From assembly GCA_963971425.1 (NCBI GenBank), contig OZ020515.1:17438291-17502290 (forward strand): a stretch of 64,000 nt of DNA. Reading direction: 5' to 3'. The DNA is from Bryoerythrophyllum caledonicum. Lineage: Eukaryota > Streptophyta > Bryopsida > Pottiales > Pottiaceae. The position numbers and the translations under genes were made by a program. How positions within the stretch are numbered: position 1 is the first letter of the stretch; each line of letters opens with the position of its first letter. The notes under the pieces are model-generated. The model did not search any database. It saw only the letters and a list, made by a program, of their open reading frames with translations, and was not told where the DNA came from. This document shows, piece after piece, positions 44,779 to 57,154 of this stretch.

Positions 44779-45587
44779 CCCCTAAAGGACCAAGGCAATT
44801 TTTCCACAAAAACACTCCAAAATTGCCATTTTTAGCACATTCAACACAAAATGATACAAAATCAATTTTTTGAAAATTTAACCGTAGGATCTTGTACTAG
44901 ACTTGTATGAGAGTGTGTGGTAAACATTTTGGTAAGTTTGGCCGCATTGATTGAAAGATATTAGCCATTGAAGTGCGAAATAATCTCTTTTTTAGGTCAT
45001 ACTCTACACCTTCAACAAACTTCGACCACCTTCTATGGCAACTTTTTGCACTACAGGCCGTGATTTTATTGTGTTAACTTGAAAAGGATCATGTTAGGCA
45101 CATGTGCACCAAATTTTAGAAGTAGAAGAGGTGTAGAAGATGTCCTAAAAAATCTTGCAATGCAACTATGTGCCGAGAATCAACAATACACTTTATATTT
45201 TGCATATATCATATCCTTCTCAAATATTTGAAATTCACAAATCCGTACGGTAGATGCAAAGATCTCAATCTCCTTTCCAAGAGGACATTTTCTTTCTTTT
45301 AAATGGACAAAAACTCAAATTTCTATTGAATTTAGAAGTTATTAAAGTTTGGTGACAGTATTTGTGATATGTCACACTAAACTGCTGCACAATTTGTATA
45401 TGTAATTGAAAATAAATTGTAACTTTTGAACCGTAAGTCAGAATTCTACGAAATTTGTGTCTACGCAAAGCTAATCAAAAGTTGTCAATTCAATAAAAAA
45501 ATCTCAGAAAATAATGCCTAGAATTGAGAACGTGGTACCTTACCCAAACTCAAAATGTCCCTCGAGGGGACATTGGTCCTTTAGGGG
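44779..45587. mobile_element. 809-bp TTAA-flanked non-autonomous element
   Basis: Inverted ends CCCCTAAAGGACCAA with TTAA at 44775-44778 and 45588-45591. No coding frame. Its right two thirds resemble 57960-58500. TTAA duplications and a CCC start are the pattern of piggyBac-type elements. Confidence 0.75.
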
Positions 45588-45591
45588 TTAA

Positions 45592-46991
45592 GTAATAGTT
45601 AGCTTGAAGATCCAACGGTTGAAATTCTTTTAATAACTCTAGTAATATCTCATTTCAAAGTGGCAATTTGGGGGTGGTTCTGGTGAAGTACAGAGCCCGG
45701 TCCTTGAGGGGTTAAAATTAGAAGTGATTGTAGCTTCAAGTTGGAGCAATATCAAACAAGAGAATATCAAGCTTAAAAGACACAATATTGCTTACCCCCA
45801 CAATATTGCTGGAACATTTAAATCTGTCGCTTGCCATATTTTCTGGATCCTATGGGTACTATTTATTCTTTGTAAATACTTTCACTGTTATACCATCCTA
45901 TCTGAGTGATTCTACAGCAAGACAATACAGAGGTGGATGATGTCCTCTGTGAGTTGGAAACTTGTGAAGGATTTTATCTACTATTTCAGGTATCAGGTGT
46001 CGAGGAGTTGAGTCGCCTTATGAACGTGATGAGTGGAGTCGGGGCTGTCGCAGCTTGTTTGGTCGGAATCTGCACAGCCCGGGTTGGAGTCTTTCTCCAG
46101 CCATGGTCCTCCGGGAATCAGGAGCTGATGGTGAGTAGCTGATCCAAAACTTACATGAAGAAGAAATTAAGAAGTTTTCTATGTGATTAGGGAATTCAAC
46201 CTTTACAAACCACTAGAGATTCTCTTAAAGAGAGGTTTTATGCGTGCTTATCCTTTCAAGGACTATGACCGAATGTGTTCCTCACCTGTCGTAGACTTGG
46301 ACATGTGAGGACCAGATTCGGCCATCGTCCTTAAAGGGTTATACAACACTTCTTAAATTTATCATTCAACTTAGAGGAGTATCGCCACAGCACAACTTAG
46401 ACACCTACAAGCAAGCAAAATTCACTGTGAGACAGAGCAGCACAAACACATGATTCAAAGCAAACTTACTGTAAACCACAGTTTTACATATCAGAAGCGC
46501 ACACCTTAAGCAGGAATCATTATAAAGGAACGTTGGTCCAAAAAGCCAATGTCATTACTTTGCACATTGGCAAGTCACATCTCTTGAGACTAATTCAACA
46601 CGCAACGAATCAAAACTATACCTCAAGGGAGAAAGCTGTGATCCCCCACTCAGGAGATGGAGCTGCCTCCCTACTTGCCTTTCCTCTGAGCTTGCTTACA
46701 ATGTCGATGTATGGACGTCAATCCCGTTAGGAGGTTGATTCTGAACCCTTGTGCGAAGACTCTTATTTGTCTACCACGCTATCCCGACCCCTAACCTGCC
46801 TACATGAGTAACTACTACCGGTTGATTTCACTCATCACCTGGGAGTGCCTGAATGCAGCACCGTGATACTATAGTTGCTCACCACTGAAATATCTGAGTT
46901 ACCTAAGCGAAATCTAATCTTAATATGGCACCCAGACTGTAACGGGCTGTGTGGTCTCGTGCTAGACGCCTGGTGAGTGTTGGTAGACACC
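45592..46991. other. Gene-free interval
   Basis: Only short frames without domains (for example 45906-46142, plus). Contains GGGTTAA-type repeat ends near 45715 and 46340. Confidence 0.4.
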
Positions 46992-47734
46992 TCAGCGTGC
47001 CGACAAGGCGGGGACAAGGTTGCATATGCTTGCAGTGGAAGCGACGAGGGGCTTCACTGGGAACACTTCGCACGTACAAATCTCTATCATGAACGCATCC
47101 GGGTCGTGGAAAAACACTTGCTCGATTGCCACGCCGGCTTCGTCGATGGTTTTGCGAGTGTACTTGATGCCATGCTCTTGCAATGCCTGCTCCACCCCTG
47201 CGATGAAGTCGCTCTGCAAGACCGCCACCAATGGATAAAAGTAAGTCTCTGACTCATACACATGAATTGGAAAGGAAATGACGAACGTTCTTCACGTCCA
47301 TTGCTAGTGATGTGGCTTGTACCTGGAAGGAGAGATGGTCATCTCTGATATTGATCTCCTTATCGATGGGGGGAAGCGATGACAGCTCCTGGTTCTCAGC
47401 TTGCAGAAGATGGACGCTAATCCCATAGTTGTGCAGCCTGTCAAGGACATCAGACACCTTTTAAAACCAGTATTAGCACCCCAAACATACACCCCCACAG
47501 ACATGAAAAATATGAGTATTCTAGTGTACACAGAGGAACAAATGTAAAATGGTAAAGAGCAGCTGACCATGCTCCGTCAAATTTCAATGCTCCTGGGCGC
47601 ACAATGGGGATGAAGCCCAGAACCTTCTCGTAGAAATCGGTAGTGACGTGCACATTTCGGCACACTCTAGACACATGGTTCAAGGATTTCAGCGGCAATG
47701 AGTGCTTCTCTTTCTGGATGATCGCCATAGCCAT
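46992..47734 (-). CDS. Glyoxalase-I-like VOC-superfamily protein (plant GLYI4/GLYI7-like)
   Basis: Three exons (47568-47734, 47323-47437, 46992-47213) join at GT..AG sites in phase to 167 residues, with ATG at 47732-47734. One VOC domain: LNHVSRVCRNVHVTTDFYEK, GFIPIVRPGALKFDGAW, YGISVHLLQ, DDHLSFQ and VFFHDPDAFMIEICTCE. The His of LNH, the His of DDH and the Glu of IEIC occupy the usual metal positions. Plant homologues of this size belong to the glyoxalase/bleomycin-resistance group, whose members are linked to methylglyoxal or related stress metabolism; substrate is not certain. No targeting peptide is visible. The model looks complete and functional. Confidence 0.88.
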
Positions 47735-48538
47735 CAACTCGCGTCGCCCGGGTGACTAGTTTGCAGCTGAGGGTCTTCAACGTGCCAGCAACTGATACCG
47801 TCAACTTGTTTAGAGGTCTTGAGCGGGAAGTGAAACTCTGAATTGCTACCACCACTGAAAGTTTGTCCACAGCAGTATAATTTGAGGATGCCACTTGAGT
47901 AGGAGGGCTTGATTTCTGCAGGTGAATAATACGGTGACAACTGGTTCCTTCACAATGAATCTGAAAACCTCGGCGGAATTCGACGGATTCAACGCGTGCA
48001 GGAACTAGTCAAACAAGAGGAAGAGTGATAGCTTTCCAAATCATCCAAAACCAGCTCACTGAAAGGAAATTATCACCAACTCTCAGACTGCACACAAATC
48101 ATAAGAAAGAAACAAATTAGGCGTGTAGAAGTAGATATGGTGACAGTAAAACCTTTCGTTTTATACTGTGACAAGTAGACTCGTGTTATGTAACCCCCCT
48201 TGCTGACAGCCTCAGCCGAAGAGAGACGTGCTTGTCAGTTGCTGAAAAGTGGACCAACATTCTCGCAGACAGCTGCAAGGTGTGCACATGGACTCGTTGC
48301 ATAGACATCCTCACCCGAAAATTCTCAGGTGAAAACGAGAATTCATTTTATTTCCGTCACCTGCTTGACACGGACGCGACTGTTTCGTCCTGACGTGCGA
48401 CGGATCCTTCAGTAAATAGCACCGAATCCGTGAACTCAGCTCATGATCCTCACATGGAACGCGCTGCTGATTCCAGATCTACAATCTACTACAGTGTTGA
48501 CAGATAATACTTGTGTATGAAGAATTCAGCCCCACTAC
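47735..48538. other. Upstream region of the glyoxalase-I-like gene
   Basis: Less AT-rich than the surrounding repeats. Probably 5' untranslated and promoter DNA. No defined element is recognised. Confidence 0.4.
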
Positions 48539-49066
48539 TTGGCATCGCCTACCCATGTTAAGACAGATATGTATCCGCTTCCGAGGTCGGATAATAATCT
48601 GACAGTACAATCGCTACCCTCTACCAGTAACAACGATCCGCCCTACTCGTATTTGCAGAGGAGACGAATGAGGCTTTGCGCATCCTTCCTCCTTCATTCA
48701 TGTGATCTCAGCAGCGGTCACTACGTCAGAAATGAAACAAGCCTTACCAGGATATGGCCGCAAACGCCCCTCTTGCAACTCTGGAACTCTACTGCAGGTA
48801 TGCAAGATGGAGACTGGATCCAGCAAATGGCTCTGAATCGGTCGCCAGACTGTCAACACAACACCCTCCCACGAGCTCCCACCATCAGCATAACAACCAA
48901 AGAGACCAACAAGATCACGAAAACAGAGCATAAGCAGCGATCCGGAGCCCGGACAGAAACCAAACGCTACAGCTTCCAAACACTGAACGTCCTACACTAC
49001 ATCCACTCTGACAACACAAACGCTAACCACAGTCATCCCCAAACTGCAACCTTACCTTTCAGCTAA
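48539..49066 (+). CDS. Hypothetical 175-residue frame
   Basis: An uninterrupted frame in a locally GC-richer region. Ser/Thr/Asn-rich, with no recognised domain or signal. A frame of this length can occur by chance, and no splice partners were found. Confidence 0.2.
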   Translation: MASPTHVKTDMYPLPRSDNNLTVQSLPSTSNNDPPYSYLQRRRMRLCASFLLHSCDLSSGHYVRNETSLTRIWPQTPLLQLWNSTAGMQDGDWIQQMALNRSPDCQHNTLPRAPTISITTKETNKITKTEHKQRSGARTETKRYSFQTLNVLHYIHSDNTNANHSHPQTATLPFS

Positions 49067-49727
49067 CGTGATGAAAGCGATCAACTACGACGGCAATCGG
49101 AACACGGAAGCTTTGCAAGCACAGGACGAAGATGGAGTTACAGAGTAAGCCACCGAAAGAGGAGTTGAACAGGACTTGACAGTTGCAGCGAAGTCCTCAA
49201 CCTCACAAATTGCAGCAGCTGCCAACTCCAGAGGCACAAGCTGGCTGAGATGCAGAGAGAATTTTGATTGCGAGCAGCAGTGGCGTCGCGGGAATTTATG
49301 TATGCGTGGGGTAGCTTTGCATGTACCTGTTGTAAGTACAGAACAGGTCTCGTAATTCCGGGTGCTGCTATCTATGCAGGAATGATGGGCATAGTGAACG
49401 ACTGTTGCACATCCGCATCCTTGTTCCCTGACATCCCTCCACCTCTGCCAAGGGTGATTAGCTCAAGCTCAACTGATCAGCTTCAGGAGGATAACCACAG
49501 CGCCATCATTGACCACAGGCGCCGTTTTCAACTCGCATGTGATTTTTGTTCCTGAGTACTTTTTTGTGGCATTCAACCCCCATCCCATGCCATGTCATCC
49601 GCCATTTATGCCATGGAGAGGGGCCTACTATAAGCAAATGCAAATGCAACCAGATGGAGCTCCCATGTGGACCCCAGCGTCAAATGGTGGCTCCACCTGA
49701 TCTGAAATTTTGTTTTCTGCTATTTTA

Positions 49728-49820
49728 AAGTTACACATTGGGAACACTTGGGAACGACTTTGCACACTTGGGAACTCGCTCGGAAACGCACTTGGGAAGA
49801 TTGGGAACATACTGGGAACG
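49728..49820. repeat. Tandem TTGGGAACACTTGGGAACG units
   Basis: Six to seven imperfect repeats of TTGGGAAC(A/G) with variable spacing. Confidence 0.6.
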
Positions 49821-49920
49821 GATAAGTTACAAATATGGTAAAAATTGTAAAGTTGAAGGAGGGTAAACGAATGGTTTGGTTAGTAACCAAACTAGTTTTC
49901 CACCTCAACGCGATATGGGT

Positions 49921-49967
49921 GTGAGATACCAAACCCGGCCCCGTAGGAGCCGGGTTTGGTACCTCAC
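49921..49967. repeat. Strong hairpin, 19-bp stem
   Basis: GTGAGATACCAAACCCGGC and GCCGGGTTTGGTACCTCAC pair with one mismatch around a 9-base loop. The GC-rich stem stands out from the AT-rich surroundings. No gene is attached. Confidence 0.8.
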
Positions 49968-51278
49968 AGCACCATATGGTGTTCATGAGCGTATGCTTCA
50001 TGACAGCGAGCCATGAAAAGTCTTGTGACCATCTCAGGAGAGTGCTCAATCATGGTCATGTTGGGCTTCCTCTTTTTAACCTTTGTGCACTTTGGTTTGG
50101 ATAGGTTTGGATCGCAAGATCTATATTCTGTCTGATCCAGGCGGTAAGAGAGGGTGGGGAGGCGAATCCAGTGTCATGAGTGCTTGAAGAAAAGAAGAAA
50201 AATAAAATGAGGATATCTGATTTTTATGAGGAAGTGAAATATTTTTTGTGCGCCTTAAAGGGTGAGAAAACTTTGACTGGCCTTGTCGTGAAAGTTTCAC
50301 ATTAAGAAAGGTTTTTTTTTTTTTTTACACAATCTCATATAAGATAATGTATTAACTCTCACATGACAAAAGTTTTGAGATGGGCTTTTGCATATCTCAA
50401 GCAGGTTACCATGGTTACAATTTATCTTTACAATTCTAGAAGTTTCCTAAAAAGATGCAAGAAGAGAAGAGGTACATTGGGATATAACGTTTGTTCTCAT
50501 CGGACCTATGGAAAATAAAAGTTATGCCATCTTAAAGAAAAAATTCTCGAGAGCGGGTAGGGTTGGCCACTCCAAAAACTTTTGCTAGTACACTTTATTA
50601 AATGTGAGATTTTCAATACTATCAAGTAATATTATTTCCGTTCATATTGTTAAAAAAAAAACTTGTTTGTAGTGAAAAATAGCATATTGACATTTACAAT
50701 TCCACACACATTGTTGGGCAAGGTACCAAAAAAACTTCTTCATTTTCACATAAAACTGAAAGATCTTCATATGCCTTACATGGATAGCTTCGCATGCAAA
50801 CTGAGATTTAACACATCCAGAGACCAAAAAGTGCTTTCGTGATGACTACAAGGGTTGAGGATTTAGGAGAATTTGGGCGATGATGGTTTCAATTCCAAAA
50901 TGTGGGGGCACATGGGAGTGAGTGGGATATGGCAACACGGCTCCTTGGCAAGGGCTGCACAAGTGACACCCACTGAAGTTTAGTCTATATGATTGACTAT
51001 ATGAAACTAATACAGAACTACAACCATTTGCTGGATGCCATCCTCTGATGTGATTGTCACTTGCTTCCAGCTGCCACATCTTTCCTCATACGGTATTACT
51101 TACTGCATGAGATGCATTTCACAAACGTGTGGTTGTGACAAATGTCTTCCTCGAGGAGTGGTGGGACATGGCTTCCACAAGGCTACGTCAATGCATGACA
51201 CGGGGGCTGCTAGGAAAACCTAATTCTCCCCGCCCAAATCTGGGTCAATTCCCAAATATAGCTACATTCCTCAATGTG
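49968..51278. other. Gene-free interval
   Basis: AT-rich. Poly(T) near 50309-50325. No coding frame with a domain. Confidence 0.45.
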
Positions 51279-51562
51279 CGATTTGACAGGACATCCCCCA
51301 CTCTCAGACTTACTGGGTGGGGGAGGAGGTGGTGGGGCCAAAACCTGGCCCCTATTTTGTTTTTGAATGACGCCCTAAATTTAGCCAAAGGAGGACCTGT
51401 AGACAAAATTGGGGCCGTAGGTCCCAATTTTGTTAAAAAAAAAAGCCAAAAAAAGCCTCTGACCCCCCCCCAAAATGGGAGGGCCAGAAAAATGAACCCA
51501 TGCAATTAAAACGGGGACCCACCTCGGGTAAGTCCGAGCGTGGGGGATGTCCTGTCCGCACC
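51279..51562. mobile_element. 284-bp Mutator-like MITE, 9-bp target duplication
   Basis: CTCAATGTG at 51270-51278 and 51563-51571 flanks inverted ends sharing GACAGGACATCCCCCAC. A 9-bp duplication is typical of Mutator-like elements. The interior is a G/C-homopolymer-rich sequence shared, in opposite orientation, with 62821-63099. Confidence 0.8.
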
Positions 51563-51581
51563 CTCAATGTGGTGTAGTAAG

Positions 51582-52135
51582 CCTAAGGCAGAGGCACCCT
51601 ATTCCGATCCGCCACCAAATTCCAATCAGGAGAGTATGCATGAAATGGTGCATGAAAATGATAGATGTTTGAAATGGTGCATGAAGCGACCCAAAACTGA
51701 TAACTCAAAATTCGAAAATTTGAGACATTATCGGCATTGGGTCATGAAGTGTGCAATTTTGGGTTGCTCCACCTCAATTGAGCTCTCATTGGTGGCATTG
51801 CCTTGAAAGTTGAACAAGGCCGATTGGCATTGGGTACCCTCCATGAGTTGGTTGTCCATAGCATGTCTTCTCTCTTTTTACTCACTCTTCTTGTTGGAAT
51901 TGGGCAAAGGAGGGCACCCAAATCTCACCTACTCTATAGTTTGATTATGGGCTCCGGTGATTTTTGGGCTTTTAAATTCAATATCAATTCCAAATCTTTG
52001 AGATTAAATTTGAAAAAATATTTGTTGAGTTTCATTCCTGCTTCCGCATCTTTCTACATAAATATTTTTGACGTACAATGTCATTTGAGTCCCCAACTGG
52101 CAGAAGTGATCGAAATTAGGTGCCTCTACCTTATA
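51582..52135. mobile_element. ~550-bp repeat with inverted ends, copy 1
   Basis: The left end (TAAGGCAGAGGCACCCTATT) and the right end complement (TAAGGTAGAGGCACCTAATT) are inverted repeats. The interior, with repeated GCATGAAATGGTGCATGAA, matches 61711-62245 in opposite orientation. Confidence 0.6.
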
Positions 52136-52809
52136 TCCCCCAATGACCACCACCTCGCTAACACCGCCACTTTGTATGCAAACGCACATGCCAGTTGTGC
52201 GGCTGGCTTTCAACCCCCATTTGGTCCGTGGAATCCTGGATTTGGACCCGGGTGACCAAATGGGTTTAGCCCGACGAGCTGAAGGGGGTCTGGGTCCGGG
52301 GCCATGTGCGTCGGCTTAATATTTGGTCTCAAGACCACCCCACATTCACCATAGTACCACCCAATCACTCTTTGTTAACTCCAAATTAAGACATACTATT
52401 GATCAAGACCCCTGACTTTTGGCCGGCGCTCATGGGGGGTACCTAGTAGCATAATTAGCCTAAAGTGGTAGCACACTTTGAAAATTCATAACTAATTCAA
52501 TTTTCATCGGAAAAATATGAAATCACTTGGGTTGAGATTATAATTCTATTGTCTATGACTGAAAAATAATTGCATAATTATTTGGGTTCTCCAAATATGC
52601 ACATTACTTAATCTCGCGGTCATAGGTTGGTATACCTTAATGGCATTGTGTACTTGTCCGAAAGCAGGGTCTAGACGTTCCAACCGCGGACAAATTTCCA
52701 TAGGAGCGTCTGTGTAATCTATAATTAATTGATTATTGGTGATGAAGCAAGGGCTTTCTGCATTGAAGAGACAACAGAAGCCTCTGCATTGGAGCATCCA
52801 CTAACTTAA
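52136..52809. repeat. Intergenic; dispersed repeat copy at 52385-52575
   Basis: GATCAAGACCCCTGACTTTT through TTTTCATCGGAAAAATATGA is repeated at about 60058-60240 and, reversed, at about 63430-63610. No gene. Confidence 0.6.
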
Positions 52810-52931
52810 TCCTTTAATGTTGGGTTGGCTATGGCTCATGGAGAATCTATGAGTGTAATAGATGATACCTTATAAATTCTATTATGCTTGTAGATTTGAC
52901 GATCAGCCATAGCCAGCCGGGCATGAAAGGG
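52810..52931. mobile_element. 122-bp TTAA-flanked hairpin MITE, copy 1
   Basis: TTAA at 52806-52809 and 52932-52935. The arms containing TTGGCTATGG and CCATAGCCA pair over most of the length. A second copy of equal length lies at 53815-53936. The right TTAA also begins the next element. Confidence 0.75.
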
Positions 52932-52935
52932 TTAA

Positions 52936-53110
52936 CCCTTAAAGGTTACTAGTGGACAGATATACATTCACGTATTTTATTCTTAACATACAAAAAATAT
53001 ACTAATGACATACACCTTTGGATTGAAGGTTCATTTGGAGGTCATTTCAATATTTAAACCTTATCATGCTCAAATACAACACCATATATGTAGAATACAT
53101 GACCATTATG
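52936..53110. mobile_element. Partial TTAA-family element adjoining the 122-bp MITE
   Basis: Begins CCCTTAAAGG directly after the shared TTAA. Its interior (CACCTTTGGATTGAAGGTTC, TTGGAGGTCATTTC) matches 62340-62480, and the reverse of 58560-58650. The right end is not defined. Confidence 0.5.
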
Positions 53111-53292
53111 CAACTTCTTAAGCATGTAGTAGGTGCAATAATGATCTAAATTAAAATTATCATGTGTCATAAGATTGGGCTCAACACAAATACATACTTC
53201 TATAACTATCATATACATCAATCTTACACCTTGTATATCAAGTACAACAATACATCATTTTGCAACCCAAATGTAGCTTCTCATACCTTTAA

Positions 53293-53580
53293 CCCTTTAA
53301 CGCCAACAAGGCCCTAGCATGGTTGTTTTTGGTGCTTTTGCTCTTCTAACTCTTTCCACAACTAGCCATTGCCTCTCATGTCCTCTGAAAGCATTTTGAG
53401 CTCCTTTTTAGCTTTCCAACGGATCTCTCCAATCTCCAATCCAAGCAAGCATTAGCAAACTACACTATCCTTGAAGTGGGGTTATGGTGAAATTTACAAA
53501 TTGTGCACATCATATTCAGCCTAATCTATTATTATCGTAGATTCTCCACAACTCTCATGGTCCACGTAGGCGTTAAAGGG
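53293..53580. mobile_element. 288-bp TTAA-flanked element
   Basis: Ends CCCTTTAACGCC inverted, with TTAA at 53289-53292 and 53581-53584. Same family as 53993-54290 and the foldback at 31869. Confidence 0.75.
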
Positions 53581-53814
53581 TTAAGGGTTAATTGACACTA
53601 TTTCCCTAAATACAATATAGGCACATGTAGTTAAGTCTAGTCTGTGCTTCAAGCTGTGGATCCAAATCACATTACATTAGTGATATTACAATGACTGCTG
53701 TATGTTATGAACATCGTATACTGGATATGCATGAGAACTCTTCACTCAGATTCAATCAGCTCATGTTGCCATGGGTCCCCGCTCTTGGATGATAATGAGC
53801 AGCATCTATGTAAC

Positions 53815-53936
53815 CTTTTAACGCTGAGTTGGCTATGGTTGATGGTTAAATCTACAAGGGTAATACATTCTATAGAATATAAATCTATTACACTCGTAGA
53901 TTCTCCATTAGCCATAGCCAGCCCAACGTTAAAGGG
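53815..53936. mobile_element. 122-bp hairpin MITE, copy 2
   Basis: TTAA at 53937-53940 on the right. The left copy has decayed to GTAA. The arms TTGGCTATGG and CCATAGCCA pair as in copy 1. Confidence 0.7.
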
Positions 53937-53992
53937 TTAAGGCCGGATCCTGTTCCAAGTACACTCAGGATTGACCCTATCTGAGCTCATTT

Positions 53993-54290
53993 GGCCTTTA
54001 AGGGATGAGGCCTAACAACCATTTTTTGGTCGTTTTGGGCATGTTTTTCTCTGTAGCAAGAACTACAAGCCACCTCCCTAGAAAATTTGAGTAAATTTAG
54101 AGGCAAAGCAAGATGATCATCTATTTGGACCGGCGCCACCAAAATTGATGTAGGCATTGGCAAACTGCAATGATTTCTATGAAGCGGGGTCACGATGAAA
54201 TGTATCCTATGTGTAGATGATGTTTTGCATAATCTATCACACTTGTAGATTCTCCCAAACCTCGTGAGCTTGTAGGCCTTAAAGGATTTA
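53993..54290. mobile_element. Diverged copy of the 288-bp TTAA family
   Basis: GGCCTTTAAGG at the left and CCTTAAAGGATTTAA at the right are inverted. The interior (GAAGCGGGGTCACG, CTTGTAGATTCTCC) parallels 53293-53580. Confidence 0.55.
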
Positions 54291-54337
54291 AGACATATCT
54301 AATTTTAGCATTTCCTCACTTTGCTATTGATTTTGGG

Positions 54338-54482
54338 GACCCATGTTTTTTTTAGAATTTGGTTTCTTAATTTTTGGGCCTGAGGCCCGAGAGATTGTTG
54401 GAGGCCCCTCCTTGGTAAAAATAGCCCCCCTCCAACATAAAAATAGGAGGCATGTTTTGTCCATACTTCCCTCCCCGTGGCA
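54338..54482. repeat. Fragment of the Mutator-like MITE family
   Basis: GGACCCATGTTTTTTTTAG to CATACTTCCCTCCCC resembles the interiors of 51279-51562 and 62821-63099. Ends are not defined. Confidence 0.5.
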
Positions 54483-54577
54483 TCCATTGCCATGATTTAA
54501 AGATAACCCATCACAATGGATCCAACAACTCACCTCCAATCAAAATCCTCATTTTTTGTATCCAAAAACAACTACAA

Positions 54578-54707
54578 GAAGAAGAAGAACGCCGGTCCCC
54601 GTAGGGGGCCGGCGTGAATAGAGTGTCCGTTCATTCCACCACTAAGTCCATGCCCACTGGGTACAGGTTAGTAGAGTGGAACTACTTCCCCCTTTCGAGG
54701 GTAGACC
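54578..54707 (-). mobile_element. LINE tail fragment with 13-bp target duplication
   Basis: The 130-bp 3' end of the same LINE family on the minus strand, starting at its (TTC)n tail. It is flanked by AAAACAACTACAA at 54565-54577 and 54708-54720. Its terminal hairpin is better paired than in copies 1 and 2. Confidence 0.9.
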
Positions 54708-54720
54708 AAAACAACTACAA

Positions 54721-56240
54721 CTAACAATGTCTTGTGTGCAATGAATACCCCTTTAGTGCAATGATTGCCATTCGTATTTCCAATTCTTAAAATTTTGTTC
54801 AAAGATGCAAGAAGATTAAAGCTACATAAGAATATAATTCTTGATCTCACCCGGCCTGTAGGAAGAAGCTATGCCATCTTATCTTTAAATTGTCAATGGT
54901 GGGCACATTGGGCAACTTAAAATCTATTGCTACAACCCTCTGTTGAATAAGAGATTTTTAATACAATAAGTAACATTATTTTATTTCGAGATTGTCAAAA
55001 AATAACCTCCTGTACTGTAAAAATTTCACTTTAATACAAGTCAAAGTTTTCTCAGCTTTTTCAGACAAAGTTCAAAACAAAAGTTCATTTTCTTATCAAA
55101 ATAAAAAATACTATAGCTTTTCTCATTTCGTTTCTTTTGCTTCAGGAAGAACCTTCATGAACCTCAATTTCGGCTGTGTGGATTTTCTATTTACACAATA
55201 TTGAATTTATTGAAAATCAAAATGTGGTTTCGTGATTTTAAACTTATCTTTATTGCTTAATTTTTTGAATAAGCTTCACTTCTATGGTATGCCTAAAAAT
55301 TGGTATACAAGGAAATGTACACCAACTATAAGACATACGCATACTTTGTAATGATATAAAATCTATAATTTTTGTAATGCAAAAATCCAATACCAATTGA
55401 AGTCAAAGTCTGTTAATTCCTATTGCAAGGAAGAAGAAAGGAAAAACTCTTCAATTCAAACTCTAAAATCTTTCAATGCGTGGGATCAAAGATTTGAATG
55501 CAAACTTGTGAGCATGTGTTTTTATCAGTATCCATTACAGTCTCATGGTTGGGATGGAAATAACAACTATATTTTTCAACTTTAATCTTTGCTTTGAAAT
55601 GAAAAAATTTGATGTGTTTTTGGTGAGAAATATTCAAGGAAAATAAGGGGTTAAGTTACCAAAAGAATAGGAATACCATACATTTGGATCAATTTTGACA
55701 CCTAGCTGCCAAAATATTTATTTACCCTTTTACGGGCATTCGGCACAATGGGTATCACCTAGACATTACACAAGTATCACCTTGGCATACCATGGGTGTC
55801 ACCTAAACCAAATCCCTTGAATTTTAAATTTTTTTAACATTCTCCTTTGTGAATTGATTATGTACAAAACTGACCTGCCCGTAGGTCACCCAAATTTTGA
55901 AAAAGGACAGCCAACAAAGTTCATGATAAACATTCTTTTGAGGGTGGCAGATGTGAGATATGATCAAGTTTCTCCATAGATTCAACTTCTATAATAAATT
56001 ATGTGTAGTCAAAATTGAACACAAGAAGAAGAGGTGATATTTGATGGAGTCCATGATTTTTTATGGAATTGATCGTGCAAATCCTCAGGTTAGGTGTAAG
56101 TTCCAAACACACAGATTCAGACTTTCGAAGAAATTCCTGCCAACCCAACCGACATACGTACCTTGAACTGCGGGAATGTTGCAACTTATTGTGTTCAGGT
56201 TTTGAAATTTGCAGACACTTTTAGTCAGGAACTGGGTTAA
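54721..56240. other. Gene-free AT-rich interval
   Basis: Short frames only. A degenerate GGGGTTAAG repeat end lies near 55650. Confidence 0.45.
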
Positions 56241-57150
56241 CCTCTAAGAGCCCAAGTGTAGGTTGGGCGTACGTTTTGGATTTTGGGTAGGTTCCAACAA
56301 TTCAAAAAATCTATTTTTAAAACTCTTATACTATATTTTCCCTGATAAGAGCTCCATGGAGATATTTTTATTATTTATTTTGGATTCATGGTTTGAAAGT
56401 TAGAACCACTCAAAGTTAGAAATGGGGACTCTGGGCAGCTCCAAAATTTTGCTAGACGTCTCTATTGACATTGAGATTTTCCGTTCGTGAAGAGAATATT
56501 ACATTCTTTGAAGATATCAAAAAGAAGTTCTTGTCTTTAGTGTAAAAAAACATTTTAACACATTTTTACACATTTTGGGCAAGCGAGAAAAAACCTTCAT
56601 CTTTTTTACATAAAACCTAGAGATCTTCATAGTTTTCACTATTTACTTTTTTCTACAAAATATGTAGTGTAAACCTTCTTATTGATTGTTTAGATCATCA
56701 TGATTCTAAAACATATTAAATTCTCAAAAAAATAAAATTGTGAATTGACAATTTTTAAACCTCCACTCCTTGCACACTTGTTTTGAATATGCTACACCCC
56801 TTCTTTACCTCTAAAAAATGTTGTATACGAAACTAACATCATGCTCAACACAATGGTAAAAGATTTAGACCTTGTGTAGTGCAAAAATTTAATACCAAAT
56901 GAAGTCAAAGTCTGCTGATCCACTCAATGCAAGGAAGAAAATGTACCATTTTTTTGACTTCAAACACTATAATCTTTCAATCCGTGCGGTCAAAGTGTAT
57001 GAAATTTTGTAAGTATGTTACTTAGTAAGTCTTTATGGAGATCCTATGGTCAGCAGGATAAATATAAGGTTTTGTTTCCTTCCCTACTCATTGCACTAGA
57101 ATCAATCATTTTGAAGTGTTTTTGGTGTGAATTTGTCACGGGCTAAAGGG
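56241..57150. mobile_element. ~910-bp TTAA-flanked element sharing its right TTAA
   Basis: TTAA at 56237-56240 and 57151-57154. Ends CCTCTAAGAGCCC and (complement) CCCTTTAGCCC. The right TTAA is also the left one of the next element. Non-coding. Confidence 0.55.
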
Positions 57151-57154
57151 TTAA

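Noticed and set aside
45906..46142. 78-residue plus-strand frame
   Set aside because: No domain, splice partner or compositional support; left as intergenic.
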